A stretch of DNA of 64,000 nucleotides from Evansella halocellulosilytica (GTDB lineage: Bacteria; Bacillota; Bacilli; Bacillales; Salisediminibacteriaceae). The position numbers and the translations under genes were made by a program. Location: NCBI RefSeq assembly GCF_002335745.1, contig NZ_NIST01000001.1, positions 2,743,636 to 2,807,635 on the forward strand, in the 5' to 3' direction. Under the pieces are notes generated by a model that searched no databases, was not told the DNA's origin, and saw nothing but the letters and a program-made list of their open reading frames with translations. Of the stretch, positions 23,992-32,639 are shown piece by piece (the first letter of the stretch is position 1; every line of letters starts with the position of its first letter).

Positions 23992-24243
23992 TTAATATAA
24001 TGTTTCGTCTTCACTTAGGTCAAAGTATTGCCGATACATGTCTTCTGCTTCCTGATAGCTTGGAAACATTGCATATTCATCTGTTAAAGAATAATGCTCT
24101 TCAAATAAAAATAAAGATAACTCCCCATCACGTTCTGGATGACTAACAATTGATGCCTCTTGAATTTGAGCAGCCGTTTGTGAATATGGGTTTTGGAAAA
24201 TAACATAAACGGTGTCACCGTTATTCAGTTCTTGAATATCCAT
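23992..24243 (-). CDS. SplA-like small protein
   Basis: This is an 83-residue acidic protein. The stretch GDTVYVIFQNPYSQTAAQIQ, then EASIVSHPER and LSLFLFEEHYSLTDEYAMF, looks to me like the SplA family, known from Bacillus as a negative regulator of the spore photoproduct lyase operon. I recall this family only from memory, and no splB gene is in the window, so the assignment is tentative. The ATG has GGAGGAAAGAGCG upstream on the minus strand. Confidence 0.55.
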   Translation of the reverse strand: MDIQELNNGDTVYVIFQNPYSQTAAQIQEASIVSHPERDGELSLFLFEEHYSLTDEYAMFPSYQEAEDMYRQYFDLSEDETLY

Positions 24244-24332
24244 CGCTCTTTCCTCCTAACTCAGTCAGCTTTCTGTAGTAATGTTTCGTTGTGTAAGCAA
24301 GTTTATACTGGTTCAACAGATGGATATTAATT

Positions 24333-24359
24333 GAAAAAGAGCTCCGCAAAATGCGGAGC
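24333..24359 (-). terminator. terminator of the ubiB-phasin-like operon
   Basis: On the minus strand the perfect stem GCTCCGC-ATTTT-GCGGAGC is followed by TCTTTTT, 18 bases after the phasin-like stop. Confidence 0.85.
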
Positions 24360-24376
24360 GTAAAGTAAATAGAAAG

Positions 24377-24727
24377 TTATAAATCATTTTTGTTGTTCTT
24401 ATTTTCATCCAGATGCTCTGAGTGTTGTACAACCTGTTTAAACTGCTCTTCTAATTTATTGACTCTTTCTAGCAATTTCAAATAGTCTTCTTTCGTAACG
24501 AACCCATAATCATCTAACATCGAGCGAACTCGTTCTTTTGAACGACGACTCAATTGTTCCTCTGTTTCTTCTCCTTTTTTAACTAAGGAATCATACAATT
24601 CGTCAGCTTCTTGAGGGGTAACGCGGCCTTTCGTAACGAGTTCTTGTAAATATTTCTCTACTTTTTCTTTACTTGTAACAGCGGCACCTAACCCTAACAA
24701 AAACCCTTTCTTTAATAAGTCGTTCAT
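24377..24727 (-). CDS. Phasin/PhaF-like coiled-coil protein
   Basis: This is a 116-residue helical protein of the poly(hydroxyalkanoate)-granule-associated/phasin-like superfamily. A short hydrophobic start (LLKKGFLLGLGAAVTSKEKV) precedes LVTKGRVTPQEADELYDSLV, and a C-terminal coiled coil covers TKEDYLKLLERVNKLEEQF onward. Members in Bacillus are commonly encoded beside UbiB-type kinases, as here, where it follows the kinase by 12 bases. No polyhydroxyalkanoate synthase is in the window, so a granule role is unproven. Confidence 0.75.
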   Translation of the reverse strand: MNDLLKKGFLLGLGAAVTSKEKVEKYLQELVTKGRVTPQEADELYDSLVKKGEETEEQLSRRSKERVRSMLDDYGFVTKEDYLKLLERVNKLEEQFKQVVQHSEHLDENKNNKNDL

Positions 24728-24739
24728 ATTTATTCCTCC

Positions 24740-26392
24740 TTAAAAAGGTACGTCTTTTCGCCGGTATTTATTTACCCAGCGTTTATGTTTATATGACATT
24801 GTTAACGCGGTGGTGAATGAAGTGAGGGCAATCATTCCTGAAATGAGCATTAATAGCTTATTTAATAAGATCAATGAAATAAAAAAGAACGTAAGTGCAA
24901 GAAAGAACATCATATAGAACATCTTTATTGTGATGAGCGACCGTTGATGATCGAAACGTTGCCACTCACGGCGTTCCTCGAACCTTCGTTGTTGTTTTGG
25001 AGCTTCCAACCACTGATTGACGTTTCGTGGAACAGATAATAAAGGCTTTATACTATCTTTTAAAACTTGAATTTCGATGTTGTCTTCATGTTCTTCTGTC
25101 TTTTCTAACCAACTTTTGACGACAGGTTTACTTAATTCAATAAAATCAATGTTCGGATCAATAATCGTTAAGACACCAAGGCCAATGGAAGCAGCTCTAC
25201 CTAAAAAAGCGAACTCAGCAGGCAATTGAATAGGCTGCTCTTGAACAAGCTCTTTTAAATCCGAAAAAATTCGTTCAACAAGCTGCTGATCAAGTTTTTC
25301 GACCCCATCTTGTAAATATGCTTCAGCTGAATATTTGATCACATTTTGCAATTTATGTTTATCAGCATGAGGTAGTAAAAACCTGAGTTTCTCTAGCTGT
25401 TTAACAACTAATTGATAATCTTCGAGGACAAATCCTTGGATCATTTTTCTTAACTTCGTACTATCTTCACGGTTTAATTCACCAACCATGCCAAAATCGA
25501 TCGCGATTAATGTTCCATCCTCCGTTACTAACAAGTTTCCAGGGTGAGGATCAGCATGATACTTCCCGTGTTCAAGCAATTGGTCAACAAAAAAATGAAA
25601 AACACGATTTGCAAGCTCGGAACGGTCAATCTGATTTTTTCTTAGAAAGGAAATGTTCGTCACTTTTTCGGCGTCAATCCATTCCATGACGAGTACTCGT
25701 TTCGTAGAATACTCTTCATAAAACTGAGGGATGTAAAACTTTTCTCTATCATGAAAACGATTTTGGAAATATTGGCCATTTTTCAGTTCTTTATAATAGT
25801 TTAGTTCATTTCCGATCGTCGTAACCATCTCTTTATATAATGCCCTCGTATCTGCTTGTTTTCCGAAAGAAGTAAATTTTCGCGTGATCCATAAGACGAT
25901 ACGTAACGCCTTAAAATCTGTATGGATAATGTTATCAATTTGGTGACGCTGTATTTTGATAGCGACCTCCTGCCCATTGTGAAGCGTGCCTTTGTATACT
26001 TCCCCAATCGAAGCAGAAGCTATTGGCTTGTCACCTATATCATGTAAATAATCTTCGAGGTCTCGCCCCCATTCCCTCTTCAATATTTCTTTTGATATTT
26101 CTGGAGAGACGGGAGGAACTTGGTCAATTAAATCAGCTAGCTCACTTAAAAATGCTTCAGGTAATAGATCCGCACGTGTACTCAAAAATTGACCAACTTT
26201 TATCATTAATCCTTCTAGGAGGATGGCTTTTTCACGGTACTCAGCAGCTTGTTTTCTTAGAAGGTGTTCCCACCGCTTATAGGTAGCTGCATCCCAATGA
26301 TTGTTCCGTTTATTAAAAATGTAAAGTTGGAAAATAAATTTTATAAACATATGAACAATAACAGTAATGCGATAAAAGGAATAGTTTTTCAA
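24740..26392 (-). CDS. UbiB/ABC1/AarF family atypical kinase
   Basis: This is a 550-residue membrane-associated atypical kinase. Family hallmarks are the KxGQ motif in LMIKVGQFLSTRADLLP, the Ala-rich nucleotide loop PIASASIGEVYKG, the Lys in VAIKIQR, HADPHPGNLL in the catalytic loop, and AIDFGMVGEL as the metal-binding loop. Two hydrophobic helices lie near the C-terminus (about residues 490-535). Relatives support isoprenoid quinone or lipid metabolism in other organisms; the role in bacilli is unclear. The start is TTG (read as Met) with GGAGGTGG six bases upstream. Confidence 0.88.
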   Translation of the reverse strand: MKNYSFYRITVIVHMFIKFIFQLYIFNKRNNHWDAATYKRWEHLLRKQAAEYREKAILLEGLMIKVGQFLSTRADLLPEAFLSELADLIDQVPPVSPEISKEILKREWGRDLEDYLHDIGDKPIASASIGEVYKGTLHNGQEVAIKIQRHQIDNIIHTDFKALRIVLWITRKFTSFGKQADTRALYKEMVTTIGNELNYYKELKNGQYFQNRFHDREKFYIPQFYEEYSTKRVLVMEWIDAEKVTNISFLRKNQIDRSELANRVFHFFVDQLLEHGKYHADPHPGNLLVTEDGTLIAIDFGMVGELNREDSTKLRKMIQGFVLEDYQLVVKQLEKLRFLLPHADKHKLQNVIKYSAEAYLQDGVEKLDQQLVERIFSDLKELVQEQPIQLPAEFAFLGRAASIGLGVLTIIDPNIDFIELSKPVVKSWLEKTEEHEDNIEIQVLKDSIKPLLSVPRNVNQWLEAPKQQRRFEERREWQRFDHQRSLITIKMFYMMFFLALTFFFISLILLNKLLMLISGMIALTSFTTALTMSYKHKRWVNKYRRKDVPF

Positions 26393-26500
26393 ACAACCAC
26401 CTCCGATACTGATGGATTTACAATATTATACGAAGTGACAGCCAACTTTCATTACCTATTCCCGAATCTTTCAAAATTTATGTTAGTAATTTAATGAATA

Positions 26501-26540
26501 GGACAAACATTTGACTAAAGGACAAACATTTGTTTATAAT
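26501..26540 (+). promoter_or_regulatory. Promoter and direct repeats upstream of psuK
   Basis: TTGACT at 26511 and TATAAT at 26535 are separated by 18 bases, a good vegetative promoter. It overlaps two copies of GGACAAACATTTG (26501-26513 and 26520-26532). A third related motif, a GTTTG/CAAAC dyad, lies near 26559-26573. These repeats are likely operator elements, possibly for the helix-turn-helix domain of PsuK itself. Confidence 0.6.
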
Positions 26541-26594
26541 AGAATGAAGGTAAAACGGTTTGTTTTTCAAACAAATTAAAAGGAGACGATTCAC

Positions 26595-27692
26595 TTGAAT
26601 GAAAAAGAAAAGCAAATCATTGATTTAATAAAGGAAAATCCTTATATTACACAACAGGATATTGCCGAACAATTATCTTTATCCAGATCTGGTGTGGCTG
26701 GGTATATATCATCTTTAACGAAAAACGGATACATCGTCGGCAGAGCTTATGTTTTAAAGGAAGAACGCAAATTATTATGTATAGGTGGTGCGAACCTTGA
26801 TCGAAAAGCTACTGCAAAGACGTCACTAAAACTAAACGATTCAAATCCAGTACATGTTCGTGATTCTTTAGGTGGAGTTGCAAGAAATATCGCTGAAAAT
26901 TTGGCACGGCTTGAACTGCCAGTCTCGTTATTAACGGTAGTAGGAAATGACACAGAAGGAGAAAAGGTCGTAAAGGAATCAGGGAGAAGGGTTGACCTGA
27001 CTCCGACAGTTCGCTTACCTGGTCAAAGGACGGGAACTTATACAGCTGTTTTAGACAATTGTGGGGAAATGTTAGTCGCATTAGCTGATATGGACATATA
27101 TGATCAAATTGAGGAACTACATTTAAAAGAGAAGTTAGCGCAAATACGTTCGGCTGACTTCATCGTGATGGATTTAAATTTCCCGAAACACATCACTTCT
27201 TTCATTTTTAAAGAGTGTAAAAAGCACGCCATTCCTTTAGGGATCGTTCCCGTTTCTGCGAATAAAATCGATCGTATGCCTGACCATGTACATGGGTTAT
27301 CATACTTTGTCTGTAATGAAGTTGAGATCATCGATTACGTCAAACGAGTGACGAATAAACAAACCCTATCCGTTCAAGAAGCGATGGAGATTGCAGTAAA
27401 TGAATGTGGAATTAAGCATGTAATCGTCACAAATGGAGCAGACGATGTTAAGTATCAAATGTTTAATGGTGAGTCCGGCACAGCAACCCCTTATAAAGCA
27501 AATGTTAAGGATGTAACAGGAGCTGGAGATGCTTTTTCGGCAGGATTGTTTTACGGATTATTTCAAGAGAAAGTCATAAATGAAGCGTTACAGTTTGGTT
27601 TAGCAGCAGCGAAAATGACGTTAGAAACGGACAGTACTGTGAATGAACAGTTAACAGCAAAGAGTTTAGTAAATACATTTCAACAGAGTTGA
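26595..27692 (+). CDS. psuK: Pseudouridine kinase with N-terminal HTH domain (PfkB family)
   Basis: This enzyme phosphorylates pseudouridine to the 5'-phosphate. The 365-residue protein begins with a winged helix ([20 protein letters not shown]) covering about residues 5-55, then a ribokinase-like domain. The PfkB motifs are [25 protein letters not shown] and the late signature [19 protein letters not shown], with the catalytic Asp in GAGDAF. The TTG start has AGGAGA upstream. It precedes psuG by 19 bases. The pseudouridine assignment comes from the partner gene; the kinase fold itself is certain. Confidence 0.88.
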   Translation: MNEKEKQIIDLIKENPYITQQDIAEQLSLSRSGVAGYISSLTKNGYIVGRAYVLKEERKLLCIGGANLDRKATAKTSLKLNDSNPVHVRDSLGGVARNIAENLARLELPVSLLTVVGNDTEGEKVVKESGRRVDLTPTVRLPGQRTGTYTAVLDNCGEMLVALADMDIYDQIEELHLKEKLAQIRSADFIVMDLNFPKHITSFIFKECKKHAIPLGIVPVSANKIDRMPDHVHGLSYFVCNEVEIIDYVKRVTNKQTLSVQEAMEIAVNECGIKHVIVTNGADDVKYQMFNGESGTATPYKANVKDVTGAGDAFSAGLFYGLFQEKVINEALQFGLAAAKMTLETDSTVNEQLTAKSLVNTFQQS

Positions 27693-27711
27693 TTATAGGA
27701 GGATGTTAGTA

Positions 27712-28638
27712 ATGTCATTAAAGGAATATTTAAGCTTTTCAGATGAAGTATTGGAAGCAAAGAAAACAGGAGCGCCAATTGTTGCGTTAGAATCAACGAT
27801 CATTTCGCACGGAATGCCTTATCCGCAAAATGTCGAAACAGCAAAACGTGTTGAACAAATTATTCGTGAACAAGGTGCAGTCCCAGCAACAATGGCAATA
27901 ATTGACGGGAAAATCAAAGTAGGGATCAGTAACCAGGAGCTCGAATATTTAGCGAAGGAGAAAAATGTCGTCAAAGTAAGCAGACGTGACTTACCAGCCG
28001 TTTTATCGAAATGCAAAACAGGGGCAACGACAGTCGCTGCAACAATGATTTGTGCAGAGTTAGCAGGCATTGAAGTGTTTGTAACTGGCGGTATTGGCGG
28101 AGTACACCGCGGGGCAGAATCGACGATGGATATTTCGGCGGATCTTCAAGAACTGGCGAAAACAAATGTTGCGGTTGTATGCGCTGGTGCGAAATCTATC
28201 TTAGATATAGGGTTAACATTAGAGTATTTAGAAACGTATGGAGTTCCGGTCATTGGATATGAAACCGAAGAGTTTCCAGCATTTTATTCCAGAAAGAGCG
28301 GTTTTCAAGTTGATGTGAAAACGAGTTCTCCAAATGAAACGGCAGAAGTGTTAAAGACGAAATGGGATTTAGGTCTTCGTGGTGGTGCTGTAGTAGGTAA
28401 CCCTGTTCCTGAATCAGCAGAGCTTCCTGCAGAACTAATTAGCAGCATGATCGAAAACGCACTTAAGGAAGCAGAAGAACAAGGGATATCCGGTAAAGAT
28501 ACAACTCCTTTTTTATTAGCTCGTTTGAAAGATATGAGTGAAGGTAAAACGTTAACGACGAATATTGCTCTAGTCGAACATAACGCTTATGTTGGCGGGC
28601 AAATTGCCGTTTCATTAAATAACTTAAGAAAAAAATAG
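27712..28638 (+). CDS. psuG: Pseudouridine-5'-phosphate glycosidase
   Basis: This enzyme reversibly splits pseudouridine 5'-phosphate into uracil and ribose 5-phosphate. The 308-residue protein shows the family signatures [33 protein letters not shown], the catalytic Lys region in VKVSRRDLP, the [19 protein letters not shown] loop with metal-binding Asp, and [13 protein letters not shown]. The start was taken at the second ATG because AGGAGG would overlap the first. Together with psuK it makes a two-step pseudouridine salvage operon. No dedicated transporter is adjacent. Confidence 0.93.
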   Translation: MSLKEYLSFSDEVLEAKKTGAPIVALESTIISHGMPYPQNVETAKRVEQIIREQGAVPATMAIIDGKIKVGISNQELEYLAKEKNVVKVSRRDLPAVLSKCKTGATTVAATMICAELAGIEVFVTGGIGGVHRGAESTMDISADLQELAKTNVAVVCAGAKSILDIGLTLEYLETYGVPVIGYETEEFPAFYSRKSGFQVDVKTSSPNETAEVLKTKWDLGLRGGAVVGNPVPESAELPAELISSMIENALKEAEEQGISGKDTTPFLLARLKDMSEGKTLTTNIALVEHNAYVGGQIAVSLNNLRKK

Positions 28639-28665
28639 ACTTATACCTATATCCAGTTTGATATT

Positions 28666-28714
28666 AAAAAGAGGGGTCACCAAAAGCTAGGCTTATGGGA
28701 CACCCTCTTTTTTT
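28666..28714. terminator. bidirectional terminator between psuG and treP
   Basis: Arms AAAGAGGGG-TC and GA-CACCCTCTTT flanked by an A run and a T run serve both convergent genes. Confidence 0.75.
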
Positions 28715-28715
28715 C

Positions 28716-30131
28716 TTATTCAGGTTTTGCAACGAACTTTCCGTATAAGAAAGTAAGAATGAACGGAACAGCAATGGAAATGACCATCCCAATAATAAAT
28801 GGCACCCAGCTGGCTGGAATAATCGATAAGAATGCTGGTAGACCGCCAACCCCAATCGAAGTCGCCAACACAGAATTAATGGCAATAAACATACCAGCAA
28901 CTGACGCCCCGATAATCGCACAAATGAACGGGAAGCGATAGCGGATGTTGACCCCGAACATCGCAGGTTCTGTTACACCTAAGTAAGCAGAAACAGATGA
29001 AGTAAAAGATAATCCTTTTAAATTTTCATTACGAGTAATGAACATCATCGCTAAAGCCGCAGAACCTTGAGCGATATTTGATAAAGCTAAAATCGGCCAT
29101 AAGAATGTTCCATTTCCACTACCAGTCAGTTGTAAATCAACTGCTAAAAATGCGTGGTGCATACCTGTTACAACAAGTGGTGCATACAATGCTCCATAGA
29201 CTAATCCGCCAATTGCTGGGATAACGTCGAATAACCAAATAAAGAAGCTCGTAATACCATTACCCAATGCAAACGTAATCGGACCAATGATAATAAATGT
29301 TAAAAATCCAGTTACTAACAAGGCAACAGGAGCGACGACTAACAACTGAATACTATCTGGAACCCGTTTTCTTAATGATAGTTCGATTTTTGCTAATAAG
29401 TAGGATGCAAATAATACTGGAAGAACTTGACCTTGGTAGCCAATCGCTTCAACTTCTAGGCCAAATAGATTCCAGATTGGCACAGTTCCCTCAGCTTGTG
29501 CGTCACCGTAAGTCCATGCGTTTAATAAGTCAGGGTGGACGAGAATTAACCCGAGTACGACCCCGAGCAGTTCACTGCCGCCGAATCGCTTTACTGCGGA
29601 CCAGCCAATTAGTGCTGGAAGAAATGTGAACGCAGCACTTGCGATTATGTTAATCATTTCAGCAATGTCAGCCCATTGCGGATACATTTCAATGAGAGAA
29701 AGCTCACTGTCAAAAATACCTTCATTCGTTAAAATGTTGTTAATCCCGAGTAATAAACCAGCGGTTACGATTGCAGGTAAAATCGGAATGAAAATATCTG
29801 CTAGCGTTTTTACAGCACGCTGGAGAGGGTTCATTTTCTCAGAACCTGCATCTTTTACATCTTGTTTTGAAGCTTCGCCAATGGCTGTCATTGCGATCAT
29901 TTCGCGGTAGACTTGGTCAACCGTTCCTTGTCCGATAATGACTTGAAACTGTCCATTCGTTGAAAATGACCCTTTTACAATATCTATTGCCTCAAGTTTT
30001 TCTGTATCTACCTTCGATTCGTCATTTAGTACTAAACGAAGGCGAGTAACACAATGTGTTGCTTTGTCGATGTTTTCTTCACCGCCGAGTGCTTCAAGTA
30101 TGTCTTTTACTTGACTTTCATACTTCGCCAT
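28716..30131 (-). CDS. treP: Trehalose-specific PTS EIIBC component
   Basis: This transporter imports and phosphorylates trehalose to trehalose-6-phosphate. The EIIB domain (residues 1-85) has the phosphorylated Cys in KATHCVTRLRL. The glucose-superfamily EIIC domain (about 105-470) has many helices, including LVHPDLLNAWTYGDAQAEG and VTGMHHAFLAVDLQL. The sequence strongly resembles B. subtilis TreP as I remember it. No EIIA domain is attached, so a glucose-type EIIA must act in trans. treA and treR, which follow treP in B. subtilis, are not here. The second of two ATGs has better spacing from AGGAGGG. Confidence 0.88.
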   Translation of the reverse strand: MAKYESQVKDILEALGGEENIDKATHCVTRLRLVLNDESKVDTEKLEAIDIVKGSFSTNGQFQVIIGQGTVDQVYREMIAMTAIGEASKQDVKDAGSEKMNPLQRAVKTLADIFIPILPAIVTAGLLLGINNILTNEGIFDSELSLIEMYPQWADIAEMINIIASAAFTFLPALIGWSAVKRFGGSELLGVVLGLILVHPDLLNAWTYGDAQAEGTVPIWNLFGLEVEAIGYQGQVLPVLFASYLLAKIELSLRKRVPDSIQLLVVAPVALLVTGFLTFIIIGPITFALGNGITSFFIWLFDVIPAIGGLVYGALYAPLVVTGMHHAFLAVDLQLTGSGNGTFLWPILALSNIAQGSAALAMMFITRNENLKGLSFTSSVSAYLGVTEPAMFGVNIRYRFPFICAIIGASVAGMFIAINSVLATSIGVGGLPAFLSIIPASWVPFIIGMVISIAVPFILTFLYGKFVAKPE

Positions 30132-30193
30132 CATAAACCCTCCTATTAAATTACGATCTAACCTTCATATGAATCGATGAGTTCCAATTATTA

Positions 30194-30350
30194 AGGGATG
30201 TTCAAAAACCCAAGGAAAAATAGCTTTCGTTTCTCTGCGTTGACTCGTTTCTCCGTTACTCACGTATGAACATCATACGCTACGCTACTCAAAACTTCGT
30301 CGCCTTGATCTACTCGCCTCTTTTTGTCCTCCTTTTAAACACACACTTTT
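30194..30350. repeat. GATGTTCAAAAA-type intergenic repeat in the treP 5' untranslated region
   Basis: The block GGGATGTTCAAAAA, then AAAAATAGCTTTCGTTTC and CTGCGT, recurs near 41411-41460. The rest of this copy (ACTCGTTTCTCCGTTACTCA onward) resembles Bacillus intergenic repeats. It lies between the treP promoter and its start codon. Confidence 0.55.
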
Positions 30351-30427
30351 AGAAAAACGCTTACAGAATAATGGTAAATACTAAACAATGCCCAATTTAA
30401 TGAATATGAAAACAGTCATCTCGCTAG

Positions 30428-30441
30428 TTAAATCGCTTTCA
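30428..30441 (-). promoter_or_regulatory. Candidate cre (CcpA) site for treP
   Basis: On the minus strand TGAAAGCGATTTAA is close to the catabolite-response consensus TGNAANCGNWNNCA, differing in the last CA. It lies just downstream of the predicted transcription start, a common repressing position. Confidence 0.45.
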
Positions 30442-30450
30442 ACAATATTT

Positions 30451-30510
30451 TTGTATATACAACTTAATAAGACACAAACATATTGTAATTTGTATATACA
30501 AGTTTTGCAA
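30451..30510 (-). promoter_or_regulatory. treP promoter with two TreR-type operators
   Basis: Two perfect copies of the palindrome TTGTATATACAA lie at 30451-30462 and 30490-30501, with centres 39 bases apart. On the minus strand TTGCAA (30505-30510) and TACAAT (30482-30487) form a promoter with a 17-base spacer. One operator fills the spacer and the other lies downstream of the start. This is the palindrome I recall for the B. subtilis tre operators. Confidence 0.75.
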
Positions 30511-30554
30511 CCGTTTTACGTCAACTTTTTCTTTTACTAATTTTCCCTTGTCGA

Positions 30555-30590
30555 AGAAAAAAACACATGCGTCTATTAAAGAGCATGTGT
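30555..30590 (-). terminator. terminator of the ytr operon
   Basis: On the minus strand ACACATGC-loop-GCATGTGT is followed by seven T residues, shortly after the ytrD stop. Confidence 0.85.
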
Positions 30591-30600
30591 AAAGACCGAG

Positions 30601-31587
30601 TTATTTATTTTTTACTGTAAGGTTCATTTTTAATAATTTCTTTGCTAGCGTATATGAAAAGAATGCAAAGAGGAGAAAACCTCCCCAATAAGCAGTAATT
30701 TGAATCGCATGTGCGTTCCAAGGGGCAATAGATGAAATAAGAATTCCTCCGAACATTGAAAAACAAATCGTCATTCCAATTAAAAATATCGGGTGCAGCT
30801 TTTTAAAGAGTAAAAACTCTCCATTATGTTCAATTTTATTTCGTTTGTATAACAATGCCCCAAATATTGTAAAGAGGCCAATTCCAATGATCGGAATGAT
30901 CATGTCATACCCGGGAAGCATGTGAGAAAACGTATAAAAGTATAATGTTAAGTGTAAAACCCATTCAGAAGGATTTAGGACCATACGAAAGTGCAGGTCG
31001 ACAGCTGCAAAAATTAACAAATAAAATCCGTAAGGGAACCCGGCAAAAATAAAGGTTAAAACAATTTGAGAGATCATTTCTCCTGTGAATGATCCGATAA
31101 ATAAAGAAAAGCTAAAAAATAGAACAAATGATAAATAAGGTCCTATAAATAGTTCTGTAAATGTCGCATGTTCTAACATAAAGCTAAACTCAGACTGATT
31201 GATCATCATGTATGCGACGAAAAAGTTGATGAAGTGTAAAATGGTTAAGAGTCCGACCCCGTAAAGCCATTTAGAAAAAAATAACTCATTGCGAGAAAAA
31301 GGCAGTGAAAATGTAAAATCATTTCTTCTCGTATTTCTTTCTGCTCCGATAAGTAAGCTTGCGAAGAGAACGATGACGATCAGAATGACAAAATTCATGA
31401 TACCAATGGAAAAGATTTCAATGAGATAAAACTGATCCTCTACTAAAGACCTTGACGTCCCGGTGCGCCAATTTTCAATGGATACGAAGGTTTGAAAGGG
31501 TAAATGGATCACGAATAGGACAAATATGACCGCTGCAATAAACTTTGTCTGTTTTAAGTTTTGAAACCATAATGCACGATGAAGCAA
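30601..31587 (-). CDS. ytrD: ABC transporter permease, YtrD-like
   Basis: This is a 328-residue ABC-2-type permease. N-terminal LLHRALWFQNLKQTKFI is followed by about eight hydrophobic helices. A conserved cytoplasmic stretch, RNTRRNDFTFSLPFSRNEL, lies near residue 90, and KIEHNGEFLLFKKLHPIF near residue 245. It is plainly a tandem paralogue of the next permease upstream. I place the start at TTG just after AAAGGGGGC, matching the paralogue's start and giving the length known for YtrC/YtrD; the open frame extends much further upstream without support. Confidence 0.82.
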   Translation of the reverse strand: MLHRALWFQNLKQTKFIAAVIFVLFVIHLPFQTFVSIENWRTGTSRSLVEDQFYLIEIFSIGIMNFVILIVIVLFASLLIGAERNTRRNDFTFSLPFSRNELFFSKWLYGVGLLTILHFINFFVAYMMINQSEFSFMLEHATFTELFIGPYLSFVLFFSFSLFIGSFTGEMISQIVLTFIFAGFPYGFYLLIFAAVDLHFRMVLNPSEWVLHLTLYFYTFSHMLPGYDMIIPIIGIGLFTIFGALLYKRNKIEHNGEFLLFKKLHPIFLIGMTICFSMFGGILISSIAPWNAHAIQITAYWGGFLLFAFFSYTLAKKLLKMNLTVKNK

Positions 31588-31613
31588 CGTAAAAGCCCCC
31601 CTTTCAAAAATGA

Positions 31614-32639
31614 TTATTTGTTTTTGACCATTAGATTCATTTTTAACAGCCTTTTTGATATCAAATAAGCAAAAAACATAAAAATGAAAAAGCCGATCCA
31701 GTAGCTGACAACTCTTAACGTCTCTGCATGCCAAGGAACTAGCGAAGAGATGATGATTCCTCCGAGCAGGGAGAAGCAGATCGTCATTCCAACTAGGAAT
31801 ACTGGGTGAAGCCTTTTGAATATAAGAAACTCCCCGTTATGTTCGACACGATTTCTCTCATATAATAGCACTCCGAAAATGATTGATATTGCAATGCCTA
31901 TAAGGATGTACATCATTAATTGTATGTCATTGCTTTCTGGAGACGTGAAAAGAGTAAAATAAGAAAAAGCCGTTAAATATTCAAAGATATCAGGTACGTT
32001 CATGTAAGTGTTGAAATTGATCGATATTAACTGGAGAAGCAACCCCCAAAAAGCGATTGGAAAAATAGCAAAAATAAAGGTTAAAGCGACTTGCGAAAAC
32101 ATTTCACCAGCGATCGTCCCGATGAACATAGCAAATGTAAAGATGAGTAGCATTGCTAAGAGAGGACCGAAAAAGATTTCAATAAGTGTAACTTGATCTA
32201 ATGCGTAGCCAAATTCTGACTGGCGGATGATCGCATAAGCAATCCAAAAATTTATTGTATGAAAAAGAGTAATAAACAAAGCCCCATATATGGTTTTAGC
32301 TAAAAATAAGTCTCTTCTTTTAAATGGGAGAGAGAACGTAAAGTCGTGACGGCGAGAATTTCTTTCAATGCCTATAAGTAATCCAGCGAGAAAAATGACG
32401 GCAAATGAAAGTAAAAAAGTCATTAAGCCAGACGAGAATACATTATAAAGTTCAAATGGAAGAATTTCGAAGCCGACATCACTGAATTGTTCGGCATGAT
32501 CTTTTTGTTCATTCCAAAATTCGATCCTTGTGAAAGCTTGGAAAGGGAGCTTTATAATATAGAGTGCGAGAATGATGAATATAATCAGCTTTGTTTGCTT
32601 GTAGTTTTGATACCATAATGCTCTATGAAACAACGTCAT
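31614..32639 (-). CDS. ytrC: ABC transporter permease, YtrC-like
   Basis: This is a permease of about 341 residues that pairs with the YtrB-like ATPase. The layout is the same as the downstream paralogue: HRALWYQNYKQTKLIIF at the start, RNSRRHDFTFSLPFKRRDLF in the first loop and RVEHNGEFLIFKRLHPVF before the last helices. The start is ATG close to GGAGG, with a TTG two codons later having better spacing; both overlap the ATPase gene. In B. subtilis the Ytr system responds to lipid-II-binding antibiotics and is linked to acetoin use and cell-wall thickness. Confidence 0.82.
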   Translation of the reverse strand: MTLFHRALWYQNYKQTKLIIFIILALYIIKLPFQAFTRIEFWNEQKDHAEQFSDVGFEILPFELYNVFSSGLMTFLLSFAVIFLAGLLIGIERNSRRHDFTFSLPFKRRDLFLAKTIYGALFITLFHTINFWIAYAIIRQSEFGYALDQVTLIEIFFGPLLAMLLIFTFAMFIGTIAGEMFSQVALTFIFAIFPIAFWGLLLQLISINFNTYMNVPDIFEYLTAFSYFTLFTSPESNDIQLMMYILIGIAISIIFGVLLYERNRVEHNGEFLIFKRLHPVFLVGMTICFSLLGGIIISSLVPWHAETLRVVSYWIGFFIFMFFAYLISKRLLKMNLMVKNK

